DNA from: an uncultured Clostridia bacterium
GTDB taxonomy: Bacteria; Bacillota; Clostridia; Christensenellales; Borkfalkiaceae
NCBI GenBank assembly: GCA_947629095.1
Contig: CANRCK010000001.1
Span: forward strand, 62,001 to 126,000
Direction of reading: 5' to 3'
DNA: 64,000 nucleotides
In this document: positions 25,627 to 35,269 of the stretch, one piece after another
How the letters are laid out: each line of letters begins with the position of its first letter
Position numbering within the stretch: position 1 is the stretch's first letter
Position numbers and translations under genes: made by a program
The notes under the pieces: model-generated
Database searches by the model: none
Seen by the model: the letters and a program-made list of their open reading frames with translations, nothing else
What the model was told of the DNA's origin: nothing

Positions 25627-26937
25627 TTAAATTCTCAAGCCCTTGGGAAGATGGTTTTTTGCTATGCCGTTCACCGCCTTGCACCAGCCGAGCGGCAGCC
25701 CCATATAGGTAACCAGATACCACCCTTTCAGCTCTGCGAGACAGTTGAAAGTAAGTCCGCGCAGATAGGAAAGCGCAGTGCTTTCATCTACCTCCACTGA
25801 GTTTGCGTCGTCCTTTGAAAGCCGAGTTGCAAACGCGTGGCTCGGCGAAAACGGCGCCCGGGACTTTGAATCGAGCCTGCCCAGAAAGAGCGACTGCTTT
25901 ATCATCCACCTGTCTTTGCCGGGAAATGCCGAAGCTAAATCTTCGGCGCCGTCCTCGAAGCTGAAGAGCACATCGCCGTCAAGAATAAGATTATTTACGG
26001 CGGTTGAGAGCGTTGCGCTCTCCCACTCCCTGTATGAATGCAGGTCGCATTTTTTGGGAATAGACGGGGTCAGTTTGCGGAAATCGGCGGCGCGGGAGCC
26101 GTCTGTCTTTTGAAGAACGGCAAAAAAGTGCCCTTCGCCCTGTATTTTGTGGGGCAGCAGCTTGCGCATTTCAAGCAATTTGTAGCCTGAGTGAGATTTA
26201 AGGAAGTTTTCTATTTGATTTTCATCCTCTTCGGGGGAAAAGGTGCAGGTTGAATACACAAGCCTTCCGCCGCCGCAGAGCATAACGTCTGCCGCAGATA
26301 AAATATCCCCCTGCCGCGCCGCACACGCAAATACGTTTTGCGGCGACCACTCGGGTATGGCGTTCCGTTCCTTTTTGAACATTCCCTCGCCCGAACAGGG
26401 TGCGTCGACGAGGATTTTATCGAAATAATTTTCAAATATACCGGCAAGAAACGCAGGGTCGGCGCAGGTAATTGCGGCATTTTTTATGCCGAGGCGTTCT
26501 ACGTTCTGCGCCAAAATATCGCGTCGGGACGGAACGGGTTCGTTTAAAACAAGGGTGCCCTTGCCGTGCATATATTGCGCTATCTGCGTGCCCTTGCCGC
26601 CCGGTGCGGAGCACAAATCCAGAACGCGCTCACCCTCCTTTATATCCAGCCAAGGGACGACGGACATTGCAGAAGGTTCCTGAACATAGTACGCCCCCGC
26701 GGCGTGAAGTACGGTTTTGCCCAAGCCGTCGCCCTCAACAAAAAATCCGCTCGGCTCCCACGGCGTGGGCGAGAGCGCAAACGGCGTAATTTTTTTGAAG
26801 GCTTCAACGGAAATTTTAAGGGTGTTGACCCGTATCGCCTTTTTGGGAGGCAAGAGGTAGCTTTGCTCAAAGGCGGGATATTCCGCGCCGAGCTGTAACT
26901 TCATTCTTGCCGAAAATTCCCCGGGAAGGTCAAGCAT
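25627..26937 (-). CDS. RsmF/RsmB-type rRNA cytosine-C5 methyltransferase
   Basis: The 436 residues show the NOL1/NOP2/Sun methyltransferase core: VLDLCSAPGGKGTQIA (SAM site), ILVDAPCSGEGMFKKE with the PC catalytic cysteine, and VYSTCTFSPEEDENQI with the second cysteine. The C-terminal extension of about 150 residues resembles the RNA-binding end of RsmF/YebU. It methylates cytosine in 16S rRNA; the exact site is not determinable. It overlaps the upstream exonuclease gene by 8 bases. Confidence 0.92.
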   Translation of the reverse strand: MLDLPGEFSARMKLQLGAEYPAFEQSYLLPPKKAIRVNTLKISVEAFKKITPFALSPTPWEPSGFFVEGDGLGKTVLHAAGAYYVQEPSAMSVVPWLDIKEGERVLDLCSAPGGKGTQIAQYMHGKGTLVLNEPVPSRRDILAQNVERLGIKNAAITCADPAFLAGIFENYFDKILVDAPCSGEGMFKKERNAIPEWSPQNVFACAARQGDILSAADVMLCGGGRLVYSTCTFSPEEDENQIENFLKSHSGYKLLEMRKLLPHKIQGEGHFFAVLQKTDGSRAADFRKLTPSIPKKCDLHSYREWESATLSTAVNNLILDGDVLFSFEDGAEDLASAFPGKDRWMIKQSLFLGRLDSKSRAPFSPSHAFATRLSKDDANSVEVDESTALSYLRGLTFNCLAELKGWYLVTYMGLPLGWCKAVNGIAKNHLPKGLRI

Positions 26938-27883
26938 TTATAAAAGCCTCCAGCTCTTCCAACGTCATATGCGGGATAGCGCGCTCGGCAGCCGATTTTG
27001 TGCGTGCCGTTATGTCGTCCTCGGCGGAGATGTACAGCGTGCAGCCGTCGAGCTTGGGGGAATATCTGCCGCCCGAAGCGTAAATTTTATCAACGAGGGG
27101 AATCGATACAGTGATATCGTCCTCCAACGCGCGCGAAAATGTGACCGTTTTACCCTTTAAAACCCCGCCGGAGCGGTTTACACGCTTGCGGGAGAGATTG
27201 TTATAGAACCGAATACGCTTTTGGGAGCGCTCGTTCTTTGCCGCCCTTTTTTCGGCGTTATAGCGTTTGAAACCCTTGGACTGAGGACGGGTTATCTGAT
27301 AGCGGGCAATTTTGCCCGGGGAGACGTTCAACAGCTTGGGAAGCTCCTCCACGGCGCAATCGTTTACTTTGCAAAGAGCTTCCACTATGCGCATCGTGGC
27401 ATAGGCGTCGTCCGCAGCCCTGTGCGGGGTGAATTCCACCCCGAGAGCATTTGCTATGTGCTCCAAACCAAACTGCCTTGAAAAATCGTTTATATGGGTC
27501 ATAAACAACAGCTGGCTGTCCTGAAAGGAAAACTCAAACGAGGGAAGCTTGAAACGGCGCGTTTCGAGATTCAAATATTTTACGTCGTTCAAAACGGCGT
27601 GACCGAAAACTAAGTTGTTTTTGTCCTCTAAAAGCGCTTTGATTTGGTCGTACACGTGCGGAAACGAGGGATGACGCTTAAATTCATCGTACTCATAGGG
27701 CAAAACAATACCCTTTTCACCCTTTCTGTCAGTAAGCTCAAACTTGCCCTTGGGGTTGACGAGGATATCTTCCTTTTTGATTATATTGAACTTTTCGTCG
27801 CAGAGAACATAGCCGAATGCGCAAATTTTGGCGTAGGTTTTGTGTACGCCGGCGCACTCTATATCAAAAAAAACCAAATTCAT
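26930..27883 (-). CDS. DnaQ-like DEDDh 3'-5' exonuclease
   Basis: 317 residues with the DEDDh motifs: FFDIECAG (Asp, Glu), VFGHAVLNDVKYL (Asp) and PHRAADDAYATMRI (His, Asp). The catalytic domain covers about 1-175. The C-terminal 140 residues are basic (KRYNAEKRAAKNERSQKRIR) followed by a beta-rich segment VTFSRALEDDITVSIPLVDKIY that I cannot fully assign but may be BRCT-like. Proteins of this type act in DNA repair or RNA trimming. Coupled to the methyltransferase gene downstream. Confidence 0.85.
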   Translation of the reverse strand: MNLVFFDIECAGVHKTYAKICAFGYVLCDEKFNIIKKEDILVNPKGKFELTDRKGEKGIVLPYEYDEFKRHPSFPHVYDQIKALLEDKNNLVFGHAVLNDVKYLNLETRRFKLPSFEFSFQDSQLLFMTHINDFSRQFGLEHIANALGVEFTPHRAADDAYATMRIVEALCKVNDCAVEELPKLLNVSPGKIARYQITRPQSKGFKRYNAEKRAAKNERSQKRIRFYNNLSRKRVNRSGGVLKGKTVTFSRALEDDITVSIPLVDKIYASGGRYSPKLDGCTLYISAEDDITARTKSAAERAIPHMTLEELEAFINA

Positions 27884-27908
27884 TTACAAATTTATTATAA
27901 CATAAAAG

Positions 27909-27936
27909 CCGCCCGCAGGCAAACGCCTGCGGGCGG
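27909..27936 (-). terminator. Terminator of the gyrB-gyrA operon
   Basis: Perfect 12-bp stem CCGCCCGCAGGC / GCCTGCGGGCGG with CTTTTATG after it on the minus strand. Confidence 0.85.
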
Positions 27937-27971
27937 TATTGTAATTAAATTTAAAATTACGCGTGAGAGAA

Positions 27972-30512
27972 TCACTCGCCGTCGGCGTCGCCCGTGTTCT
28001 CAGGCGCAGCCGTTTCCTCGGGTGCGGCGGTCTCGGCTTCGTCGTCGCGTTCGGTTAACGCAACGGTTGCAACGGCGCCGTCCTTCAACTTCATAAGGCG
28101 AACGCCGCGGGTGGCTCTGCCTATCTTCGAAATAGAGTCGGCATGCATACGGATGACCGTGCCGCCCTCGGAAATTATCATAATATCCTCGTCCTCGGCA
28201 ACTTGCTTTAAGTTTACAAGGTAGCCCGTTTCTTCGGTAAACTTGCCGGCAAGTATGCCCTTGCCTGCCCTGCCCTGAACGCGGTAATCATCAAGCGACG
28301 AGCGCTTACCGTAGCCGTTTGACGTGACGGTTAAAAGGCTCTTTGATTCGTCGACAACAATCATATCCACAAGCTTATCGTCGCCTTCGAGCTTCATTGC
28401 CCTGACGCCGGCTGTGTCCCTGCCCATTGAGCGAACGTTCTCTTCGGAGAAACGGATACACTTTCCTGAGCGGGACGCGATTATTATTTCATTTGAGCCC
28501 GTTGTGAACTGGACGGAAGTTAAGGAATCGCCCTCGTTGAGACGGATTGCGATTTTTCCGTTTTTATTTATACGCTCAAATTCATTCAACCCGGTCTTTT
28601 TGATAAGCCCGCCCGCCGTTGCAAAGGCTATAAACCCTTTGGAGGCGCTGACGGGAATTATAGTTGTGATTTTTTCGTCCTGACCTATCTGCACGATATT
28701 GACGACAGCTCTGCCGCGCGCCGTGCGCGCCGCTTCGGGGATTTCGAACGCCTTTATGCGGTATACCTTGCCGAGAGACGAGAACAACAGCAAATCGCCG
28801 TGGGAGGAACACGTGAACATTCTCTCCACAAAGTCCTCGTCCTTGGGACGGTGAGCGGTGACGCCCATTCCGCCGCGGTTCTGCGCGCGATATTCATCGA
28901 CGGGCAATCTCTTTACGTAGCCGGAGTGGGTCATTGAAATTACAACCTGTTCTTCGGGAATCAGATCGGCGTCGGTGAGGTCGCCGGTAAAGTCAACGGA
29001 TATCTCCGTTTTCCTCTCCGAGGGATATTTGCGTTTGATTTCGAGAAGATCGTTCTTTATTATATCCAAAACTCTGCTCTCGTTAGCCAGAATATCCTTG
29101 AAGTCGACAATCTGGGCTTCCAGAGATGTAAGTTCGTCGGTGATTTTATCAACTTCCAAATGGGAAATGCGGTATAAGCGGAGTTCGGCGACGGCGGTAG
29201 CCTGACGCTCGTCCAGCTCAAAATTGGCAGTGAGCTTTTGAACGCAGTCCGTTTTATCCACGGCGTTGCGGCAGACCTCCACAACCTCCTCTATGCTTGC
29301 CTGAGCAATTACGAGTCCGCGCAGAATGTGGGCGCGCTCCTCGGTTTTTTGCAAGTCGAATTTTGTTCTGCGGACTATTATATCCTTTTGATGTTCGAGA
29401 TAGTAATACAGACACTCCTTTAAATTGAGTATTCTCGGCGTGCCGTCCACGAGTGCAAGCATTATAATACCGTCGGAAACCTGCAAATTGGTATGCTTGT
29501 AGAGCGTGTTTAAAACAACCTGCGCGTTGGCGTCCTTTTTTATTTCTATTACAATGCGCATACCGTCGCGGTCGGATTCCTCACGGATATCGGAAATGCC
29601 GTCTATGCGCTTGTTTTTAACCAGATCGGCTATATTTTCGATGAGCTTTGCCTTGTTGACCTGATAGGGAATTTCGCTGACGATTATGCGGGTCCTCGTT
29701 TGGTTGCCGCTCTGATATTCCTCGATTTCGCAACGGGAACGGATAACTATGTTGCCGCGCCCCGTTCGGTATGCCTTTTTGATGCCGCTTCTGCCGAGAA
29801 TCAAGGCGCCGGTAGGAAAATCGGGCGCGATGACGTACTGCATAAGCTCGTCTATGGTGATTTCGGGATTGTCTATAAGGGCTATAACGCCGTCGATAAC
29901 TTCGCCCAGATTATGGGGCGGGATATTAGTTGCCATACCTACGGCTATACCGTCCGAACCGTTGACGAGCATATTGGGGAAACGCGAGGGTAAAACGGAC
30001 GGCTGCATACCGGTATCGTCGAAAGTCGGATAGAAATCCACCGTCTCCTTATCGAGGTCGCGGAGCATTTCCGAAGCGATTCTGGAAAGGCGGGCTTCGG
30101 TATATCTCATTGCCGCGGGAGGGTCGCCGTCCACCGAGCCGAAGTTGCCGTGACCTTCGACGAGGGGTTCGTTTATGGAGAAATCCTGCGCGAGACGGAC
30201 GAGTGCGTCGTATACGGAACTGTCTCCGTGAGGGTGATATTTACCCAAGCAATCGCCGACGATACGGGCGCACTTACGGAATGCCTTGTCGGAATATAAA
30301 CCCAGCTCGTGCATGGAGTAAAGTATACGCCTGTGAACGGGTTTTAAACCGTCGCGCACGTCGGGTATGGCGCGGGATACGTTTACAGCCATGGCGTAAG
30401 CTATGAAGGACTTTTTAAGTTCCTCGTCAACCTCTACGTCCAACAGCTTGGTCATTTGCAGAGTTTTTCTGAATTCTTCGGTAAGCTCGGGGCTGGTTTC
30501 TTTTTTTGCCAT
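27972..30512 (-). CDS. gyrA: DNA gyrase subunit A
   Basis: GyrA breaks and rejoins DNA to introduce negative supercoils together with GyrB. The 846 residues have the N-terminal [21 protein letters not shown], the quinolone region [15 protein letters not shown] with the wild-type Ser and Asp at the resistance positions, the catalytic tyrosine in [10 protein letters not shown], and six-bladed C-terminal repeats including the GyrA box QNRGGMG-like AQNRGGMGV. The GyrA box separates it from ParC. A short acidic tail ends the protein. It starts 9 bases after gyrB. Confidence 0.97.
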   Translation of the reverse strand: MAKKETSPELTEEFRKTLQMTKLLDVEVDEELKKSFIAYAMAVNVSRAIPDVRDGLKPVHRRILYSMHELGLYSDKAFRKCARIVGDCLGKYHPHGDSSVYDALVRLAQDFSINEPLVEGHGNFGSVDGDPPAAMRYTEARLSRIASEMLRDLDKETVDFYPTFDDTGMQPSVLPSRFPNMLVNGSDGIAVGMATNIPPHNLGEVIDGVIALIDNPEITIDELMQYVIAPDFPTGALILGRSGIKKAYRTGRGNIVIRSRCEIEEYQSGNQTRTRIIVSEIPYQVNKAKLIENIADLVKNKRIDGISDIREESDRDGMRIVIEIKKDANAQVVLNTLYKHTNLQVSDGIIMLALVDGTPRILNLKECLYYYLEHQKDIIVRRTKFDLQKTEERAHILRGLVIAQASIEEVVEVCRNAVDKTDCVQKLTANFELDERQATAVAELRLYRISHLEVDKITDELTSLEAQIVDFKDILANESRVLDIIKNDLLEIKRKYPSERKTEISVDFTGDLTDADLIPEEQVVISMTHSGYVKRLPVDEYRAQNRGGMGVTAHRPKDEDFVERMFTCSSHGDLLLFSSLGKVYRIKAFEIPEAARTARGRAVVNIVQIGQDEKITTIIPVSASKGFIAFATAGGLIKKTGLNEFERINKNGKIAIRLNEGDSLTSVQFTTGSNEIIIASRSGKCIRFSEENVRSMGRDTAGVRAMKLEGDDKLVDMIVVDESKSLLTVTSNGYGKRSSLDDYRVQGRAGKGILAGKFTEETGYLVNLKQVAEDEDIMIISEGGTVIRMHADSISKIGRATRGVRLMKLKDGAVATVALTERDDEAETAAPEETAAPENTGDADGE

Positions 30513-30521
30513 ATATGCTCC

Positions 30522-32447
30522 TTACACGTCAAGCTCTTCCACGAGCTTTGCGTTGTCCGCTATGAATTGGCGGCGAAGTTCGGGCTGTTCGCCCATCAAA
30601 AGCGCGAAGGTTTTATCCGCTTCCACCGCGTCCTCTACGTTGATGCGGACGAGGGTGCGCTTTGCGGGGTCCATAGTCGTCTCCCACAGCTGCTCCTTGT
30701 TCATCTCACCCAAACCCTTGTAGCGCTGAAGCTCGAATTTGCCGTCGTAGGTGTTCCTGAACTCTTCGAGAGCCTTGTCGTCGAAAAGATATTTATCCTC
30801 CATACCCTTTGCCGAAACCTTATAAAGGGGCGGCTGGGCGGCGTATACGTGTCCGTTTTCCACGAGGGGGCGCATATAGCGGAAAAAGAAAGTTAAGAGA
30901 AGTATTCTTATGTGTGAGCCGTCTACGTCGGCATCGGTCATTATTATTATTCTGTCGTAACGGAGTTTACTTTCGTCGAAATTTTCCTGTATGCCGCAGC
31001 CGAACGCCGTTATCATTGCTTTTATTTCCTCGTTTTCCAAAACGCGGTTGATGCGGACCTTTTCGACGTTTAAAATTTTGCCGCGGAGAGGCAGAATTGC
31101 CTGGAATCTTCTGTCCCTGCCCTGCTTTGCGGTGCCGCCCGCGGAGTCGCCCTCCACGATATAAATTTCGCAAAGCTCGGGGCGCTTGTCCGAACAGTCG
31201 GCAAGCTTGCCGGGAAGCTTGGTGCTCTCCAAAACGCCCTTACGGTGCGTTTCCTCACGGGCAAGGCGGGCAGCCTCCCTTGCTCTTTGCGCCGTGATGC
31301 AGCGCATTATAAGCTCCTTTGTTTCGGCGGGATGCTCCTCAAGATAGGTGCCGAACTTTTCGCACACGGCTTTATAAACAAAACCGCGGACGTAGGTTGA
31401 GCAAAGCTTGGCTTTGGTTTGGCTCTCGTACTGCGCGTCGGCAATTTTAACCGACACAACCGCCGTAATGCCCTCGCGGACGTCGTCGCCCGAAAGCTTT
31501 TCATTTTCCTTTAAGATATTGAGACGGTGACCGCAGTCGTTTATCACCTTCGTCAACGCAGCCTTGAAGCCGTCGAGATGGGTGCCGCCGTCGGGCTGGC
31601 GGATATTGTTTGAGAAGGGGAAAATCTGCTCTACATAGCTGTCGTTATATTGGATTGCCACTTCGAGAAATTTGTCGTCGCCCTCGGAATCTTCAAAATA
31701 TACGGGCTTTTCAAAGAGCACTTCCTTGCCCTTGTTTATGTCCTCTATAAAGTGCACAACGCCGCCCTCATAGCAAAAGCTGTCGTGCCGTTCCTTTTCG
31801 TCCCTATAATCGGTGAGTGTGAGCGTGAGACCCTTATTGAGATAGGAGAGTTCGCGGAGAAGGGTTTTTAAAGTATCGTAATTAAACTCGGTTGTTTCGA
31901 GTATGGTTTTATCGGGATGGAAAGTGATTGTGGTGCCCGTTTCGGAAGTGTCGCCCACTATGGCAAGAGGCGCGTCGGGAACGCCGCACTTATAGCTTTG
32001 ACGGAACACATGACCGTTTTGGCAGACTTCGGCTATAAGATAGTCGGAGAGCGCGTTTACGCAGGATACGCCCACGCCGTGAAGCCCCGAGGATATTTTG
32101 TAGCCGCCGCCCTTGTTGCCGCCGCCGAATTTGCCGCCGGCGTTGAGATTGGTTAAAGCAAGCTCCACGCCGCTTATGCCCTCCTCCTCGTTTATGCCGG
32201 TGGGAATGCCCCTGCCGTTGTCCTTTACCGTGCATGAGCCGTCGGCGTTTATAGATACGTTGATGCGGTCGCAATAGCCGGCAAGGGCTTCGTCTATGGA
32301 GTTATCTATAACCTCGCGCACGAGGCAATGAAGCCCCTTTTCGTCGGTTGGACCGATATACATACCGGGATGCTCGCGCACAGGCTCGAGTCCCTTTAAG
32401 GCGCGGAGGGAATTTGCGTCGTAATTTGATTGAACTTTGTCAGGCAT
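30522..32447 (-). CDS. gyrB: DNA gyrase subunit B
   Basis: The ATPase subunit of gyrase, 641 residues. GHKL motifs VIDNSIDEALAGY and DNGRGIPTG, GLHGVGVSCVNALS, the TOPRIM EGDSAGGTAKQGRDR, DADVDGSHIRILLLTFFFRYMRPL and FELQRYKGLGEMN are all present. gyrA follows after 9 bases; this gyrB-gyrA order away from a recF/dnaA neighbourhood is notable but not rare. The promoter at 32486-32514 precedes it. Confidence 0.97.
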   Translation of the reverse strand: MPDKVQSNYDANSLRALKGLEPVREHPGMYIGPTDEKGLHCLVREVIDNSIDEALAGYCDRINVSINADGSCTVKDNGRGIPTGINEEEGISGVELALTNLNAGGKFGGGNKGGGYKISSGLHGVGVSCVNALSDYLIAEVCQNGHVFRQSYKCGVPDAPLAIVGDTSETGTTITFHPDKTILETTEFNYDTLKTLLRELSYLNKGLTLTLTDYRDEKERHDSFCYEGGVVHFIEDINKGKEVLFEKPVYFEDSEGDDKFLEVAIQYNDSYVEQIFPFSNNIRQPDGGTHLDGFKAALTKVINDCGHRLNILKENEKLSGDDVREGITAVVSVKIADAQYESQTKAKLCSTYVRGFVYKAVCEKFGTYLEEHPAETKELIMRCITAQRAREAARLAREETHRKGVLESTKLPGKLADCSDKRPELCEIYIVEGDSAGGTAKQGRDRRFQAILPLRGKILNVEKVRINRVLENEEIKAMITAFGCGIQENFDESKLRYDRIIIMTDADVDGSHIRILLLTFFFRYMRPLVENGHVYAAQPPLYKVSAKGMEDKYLFDDKALEEFRNTYDGKFELQRYKGLGEMNKEQLWETTMDPAKRTLVRINVEDAVEADKTFALLMGEQPELRRQFIADNAKLVEELDV

Positions 32448-32485
32448 TTTTAATCTCCCGAACTAATGATATTTCTGTTTAGATT

Positions 32486-32514
32486 ATTATACCATATTAT
32501 TAGAAATAAAGCAA
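32486..32514 (-). promoter_or_regulatory. Predicted gyrB-gyrA promoter
   Basis: Minus strand TTGCTT, 17 bases, TATAAT, about 40 bases before the gyrB ATG; the same hexamer pair occurs before mrnC. Confidence 0.7.
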
Positions 32515-32567
32515 GAATTTAAAGGAAATAATGAATTAAAAAACCGCGTTTTGCGCATACTTTTTTT

Positions 32568-32723
32568 ATGAAAAAGCCTTCATGCGCCAACGCGGCGGAA
32601 TTTGATTTTAAAGATAAATTTTTTGAGTGCGGAACGTGCGGAAATCACGTGTGCAAAACGCAAGCCGAGATTTGGGGCAGGGTGTGCCCCCACTGCTTTG
32701 GTAAGCTTTACAGAATAAGCTAA
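32568..32723 (+). CDS. Tiny zinc-ribbon-like protein (51 residues)
   Basis: This ORF is too short for the supplied track. It reads MKKPSCANAAEFDFKDKFFE, then CGTCGNHVC and VCPHCFGKLYRIS. Two CxxC pairs 18 residues apart resemble a zinc ribbon of the rubredoxin kind. The stop overlaps that of the convergent M50 gene. There is no clear ribosome binding site, so expression is uncertain, but the cysteine spacing and the clean frame favour a real gene. A nucleic-acid or protein-binding role is possible. Confidence 0.5.
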   Translation: MKKPSCANAAEFDFKDKFFECGTCGNHVCKTQAEIWGRVCPHCFGKLYRIS

Positions 32724-33472
32724 CAGGGATACTCTTTTCTAAGTTGCTCAAAGCGCGCACGATATTTTTCGGCATTTTCGGTATCCCCGACCGCCGCGCA
32801 ATATTCCGCGCGTAGCTCTGTCAGGGAGATGAACGCGGGGTCGTCCTCGGCAATCTGCGGGAGGCTGAAAAGTAAATTTTTATCTGCCCCGGCTATAGGT
32901 TTGCCCGAAAGGACGTGCGCCTGAACCTTTAAAACGGCGAGCATAACCCGAGATTCGGGAGAGTTGCGGAGAAGCTCCGAAATTACCAGCCCGTCCGTTT
33001 TGCCCGTTCCGTACGTGATGGGTATGACGTTATCGAAAAATATTGACATGTGCCATATGGCTATTGGGGAAATCCAGATGGGGACCTGAGGCACGAAAAG
33101 CGCAACCAGCCCCAAAACTATAAAAATAAAATTGAAGATAACCCCGCCGAGAGCGGTTACTATGAGGCGGGATTTGATTTTGTCCTCCTTTTTGGGAACA
33201 ATTTCCACGCTCGGGGCGCGCACCAAGGGCAAAAAAGACCGTAGCGTAAGTTTTGCGCGCATGCCCGAAAACAGCCCGAGAACAAAGTGACCGAGTTCGT
33301 GTACGCCCGAAGCGGTTAAAGACGACAGCACAAAAAATAAAACAAAAAGCCACACGTCTGCCGCGCCGTAACCGTGAATGACGTAGCAGGTATAAAAGAG
33401 GTAACCTATCACACCCGCCGTGCACAGAACCCAAAGGAGATAGGAAATTATTTTCAGGACGAGGTTTTTCAT
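32720..33472 (-). CDS. M50-type membrane metalloprotease (site-2 protease-like)
   Basis: The 250 residues carry HELGH at 58-62 in a hydrophobic span and DNVIPITYGTGKTDG (Asn148, Asp160), the third zinc-ligand motif of M50 proteases. Four to five spans are seen before residue 155; the last 90 residues are a soluble helical tail. M50 enzymes cut membrane proteins inside the bilayer, for instance SpoIVFB in sporulation. The tail here is not a CBS or PDZ domain that I can recognise. It overlaps the ppx/gppA gene by 4 bases. Confidence 0.8.
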   Translation of the reverse strand: MKNLVLKIISYLLWVLCTAGVIGYLFYTCYVIHGYGAADVWLFVLFFVLSSLTASGVHELGHFVLGLFSGMRAKLTLRSFLPLVRAPSVEIVPKKEDKIKSRLIVTALGGVIFNFIFIVLGLVALFVPQVPIWISPIAIWHMSIFFDNVIPITYGTGKTDGLVISELLRNSPESRVMLAVLKVQAHVLSGKPIAGADKNLLFSLPQIAEDDPAFISLTELRAEYCAAVGDTENAEKYRARFEQLRKEYPC

Positions 33473-34335
33473 TGAATCCCCTCTTTGAGCATTACGTAGC
33501 CTTCGAGATTGTCCGCCTCGGATACGGTGACCTTTTCAACGCCGAAATGCTTCATGACAAGATATGTTAAAATACAGCCTCCACCTATAACATCGGCTCG
33601 GCGAGGTTCCATACCCGTTATATTGCGGCACTCCTCCACCGATAAACTCAACATATATTGCGCCATTTCGTAAATTTCGTCGGCGTATAGAACGGTGCCG
33701 TCCGTTATATACGGGTCGTAAACTTGTAGTTTGTGCTTTACAGACGCCAGCGTTGTTGCCGTGCCGCCTATGGCGTACATATCAAAGGACGAAGCATTGA
33801 AATTGCCGTACTCCGCAATTTTTGCGGCGGCGGCTTTTTTTATTCTATTTAAATCCCTGCCCGCCAGATCGTGCAGACGGACAGTGCCTATATCGGCGCT
33901 GTGGGAATAGAGGACTTGTCCGTTTTTTTGGACGGTGACCTCGGTGCTGGCGCCGCCGACGTCGATGATACCGCCGTCCTTGCCGCGGAGAGCGCCCAAA
34001 ATGCCGAGGCGCGCCTCTTCCTCTCCGCTGACCACGTCCACATCGACGCCGCAGAGATTTTTGACGCTTTTTAAAAACTCACGCTTATTAGACGCCGAAC
34101 GCACAGCCGCGGTGGCAAAGACATAGACGCGCCCGGAATTTTCTTTTTTGGCGTCACCTACAAAGGTAGCTATTGCCTGAGCCGTGCGCGCGATTGCTTT
34201 AGGCGTTAATTCGCCGCTCAAAGCAAGTCCCTCGCCGAGACGGGTGGTTGCAATGCGTTTATATAAAGTTTTTCCGTCCGCAATCATTGCAAGGCGGACG
34301 GAATTGGAACCTACGTCTATAGCTGAAATTTTCAT
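33469..34335 (-). CDS. Ppx/GppA phosphatase family protein
   Basis: 288 residues with the ASKHA fold motifs IDVGSNSVRLAMIADG at the start, IIDVGGASTEVTV in the middle and YAIGGTATTLASV. Family enzymes split polyphosphate or pppGpp. This is the short single-domain form without the C-terminal HD domain. It lies between the divIC-like gene and the M50 gene in a likely co-transcribed run. Exact substrate unknown. Confidence 0.9.
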   Translation of the reverse strand: MKISAIDVGSNSVRLAMIADGKTLYKRIATTRLGEGLALSGELTPKAIARTAQAIATFVGDAKKENSGRVYVFATAAVRSASNKREFLKSVKNLCGVDVDVVSGEEEARLGILGALRGKDGGIIDVGGASTEVTVQKNGQVLYSHSADIGTVRLHDLAGRDLNRIKKAAAAKIAEYGNFNASSFDMYAIGGTATTLASVKHKLQVYDPYITDGTVLYADEIYEMAQYMLSLSVEECRNITGMEPRRADVIGGGCILTYLVMKHFGVEKVTVSEADNLEGYVMLKEGIQ

Positions 34336-34339
34336 AAAT

Positions 34340-34594
34340 TTATGGTCTGTGATAGCCGTATTCGAGAAGCTTATCCTGCAAAAACCACTCCGACTGAACG
34401 TAGTCGAGGTGTTCCTGTTCTTTTTTGGTCTGTTCCTCGTAGTAAGCTATTTCCTGCTCTATTTTGCGGCGTCTCCCGTTTACAGACGAAAGAATGACGA
34501 GTTGATATATTATAACCGCCACCAAAATCGCTATCAATAAAATCGAAGTAACCGTTACAGCCGCCATTATACGGTTGCGTTTTTCTTCTGTCAA
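34340..34594 (-). CDS. divIC: DivIC/FtsB-like septum formation protein
   Basis: 84 residues: short basic N-terminus, one span at about 12-32 (VTSILLIAILVAVIIYQLVIL), then a coiled coil (RRRKIEQEIAYYEEQTKKEQEHLD) and a C-terminal FLQDKLLEYGYHRP. This is the FtsB/DivIC plan; it connects FtsL and DivIB in the division complex. The yabP-yabQ-divIC order is conserved in Bacilli and Clostridia, which supports the call. It overlaps yabQ by 4 bases. Confidence 0.88.
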   Translation of the reverse strand: MTEEKRNRIMAAVTVTSILLIAILVAVIIYQLVILSSVNGRRRKIEQEIAYYEEQTKKEQEHLDYVQSEWFLQDKLLEYGYHRP

Positions 34595-34938
34595 GTTTGC
34601 CGCTCCTTTTTGCTTATGACAATATTATACACTTTACGAACGAAAAAAGCAACAATTATATGGAAACTTTTTAAATATATGAGTGCGCCGAGTGCGCAGC
34701 CTATGAGCATAAACAGCCTGAAATTGCCGAAATCAAACAAAACTGAGATAAAAACGAAGCCTGCGGCAAAGACGAGGCAATATAAAAAATCGCAGATGAA
34801 TAAAAAAATTTTGTCCTTTACCGTGTAGGCGGACTTATTTACGCCGCACAGAGCGCAGCGTATTACATATAAAAAGTCGTATGCTACGCCGCTGAGTATG
34901 CCCGTAAAAGCGCAGACCATAAAAATATAGAATTGCAT
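34591..34938 (-). CDS. yabQ: Spore cortex biosynthesis protein YabQ
   Basis: 115 residues with three or four spans. FTGILSGVAYDFLYVIR near the N-terminus is typical of YabQ, a forespore-engulfing membrane protein needed for cortex formation. Gene order with yabP (directly upstream, no gap) and divIC supports it. Confidence 0.88.
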   Translation of the reverse strand: MQFYIFMVCAFTGILSGVAYDFLYVIRCALCGVNKSAYTVKDKIFLFICDFLYCLVFAAGFVFISVLFDFGNFRLFMLIGCALGALIYLKSFHIIVAFFVRKVYNIVISKKERQT

Positions 34939-35187
34939 TTATTTGAATAATTTTTGTTTGAGACCTGAGCCTTTTTGGATATAGCGTGCGCCGTAAACTT
35001 CGCCCGCAGCCGAAAATGCGCCCGTGCTCTTGGAAAAGTTCACTATTTTCATTCCGCTGCCCTGCACCACTATTCTGCCGTTTGCATAGCTTAAAACTAT
35101 TTGTTTGTCCGAAAAGCTGTCCACGCTTGTGATTTCGGTTGCCGTAATGCGCTTGCAGCCTTCAATCGTGAGATTCTGACCTTCCAT
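34939..35187 (-). CDS. yabP: YabP/YqfC-family sporulation protein
   Basis: 82 residues of beta-rich sequence: LTIEGCKRITATEITSVDSFSDKQIVLSYANGRIVVQGSGMKIV. This matches YabP, a SigE-regulon protein linked with cortex assembly. AAAGGAG precedes the ATG. The typA terminator lies immediately upstream; I could not find a convincing SigE promoter. Confidence 0.9.
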   Translation of the reverse strand: MEGQNLTIEGCKRITATEITSVDSFSDKQIVLSYANGRIVVQGSGMKIVNFSKSTGAFSAAGEVYGARYIQKGSGLKQKLFK

Positions 35188-35203
35188 CTATACTCCTTTA
35201 AAA

Positions 35204-35234
35204 TAAAAAAATACCGCCCCTTGCGGAGTGGTAT
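35204..35234 (-). terminator. Terminator of the mrnC-typA operon
   Basis: Minus strand ATACCACTCC / GGGGCGGTAT stem followed by TTTTTTTATTTT, between typA and yabP. Confidence 0.8.
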
Positions 35235-35269
35235 ATTTTATTACGGTAGAAAAAATTTTATGCCCGTAT

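Noticed and set aside
27972-30512. ParC instead of GyrA
   Set aside because: The C-terminal GyrA box (AQNRGGMG) and the gyrB neighbour favour gyrase.
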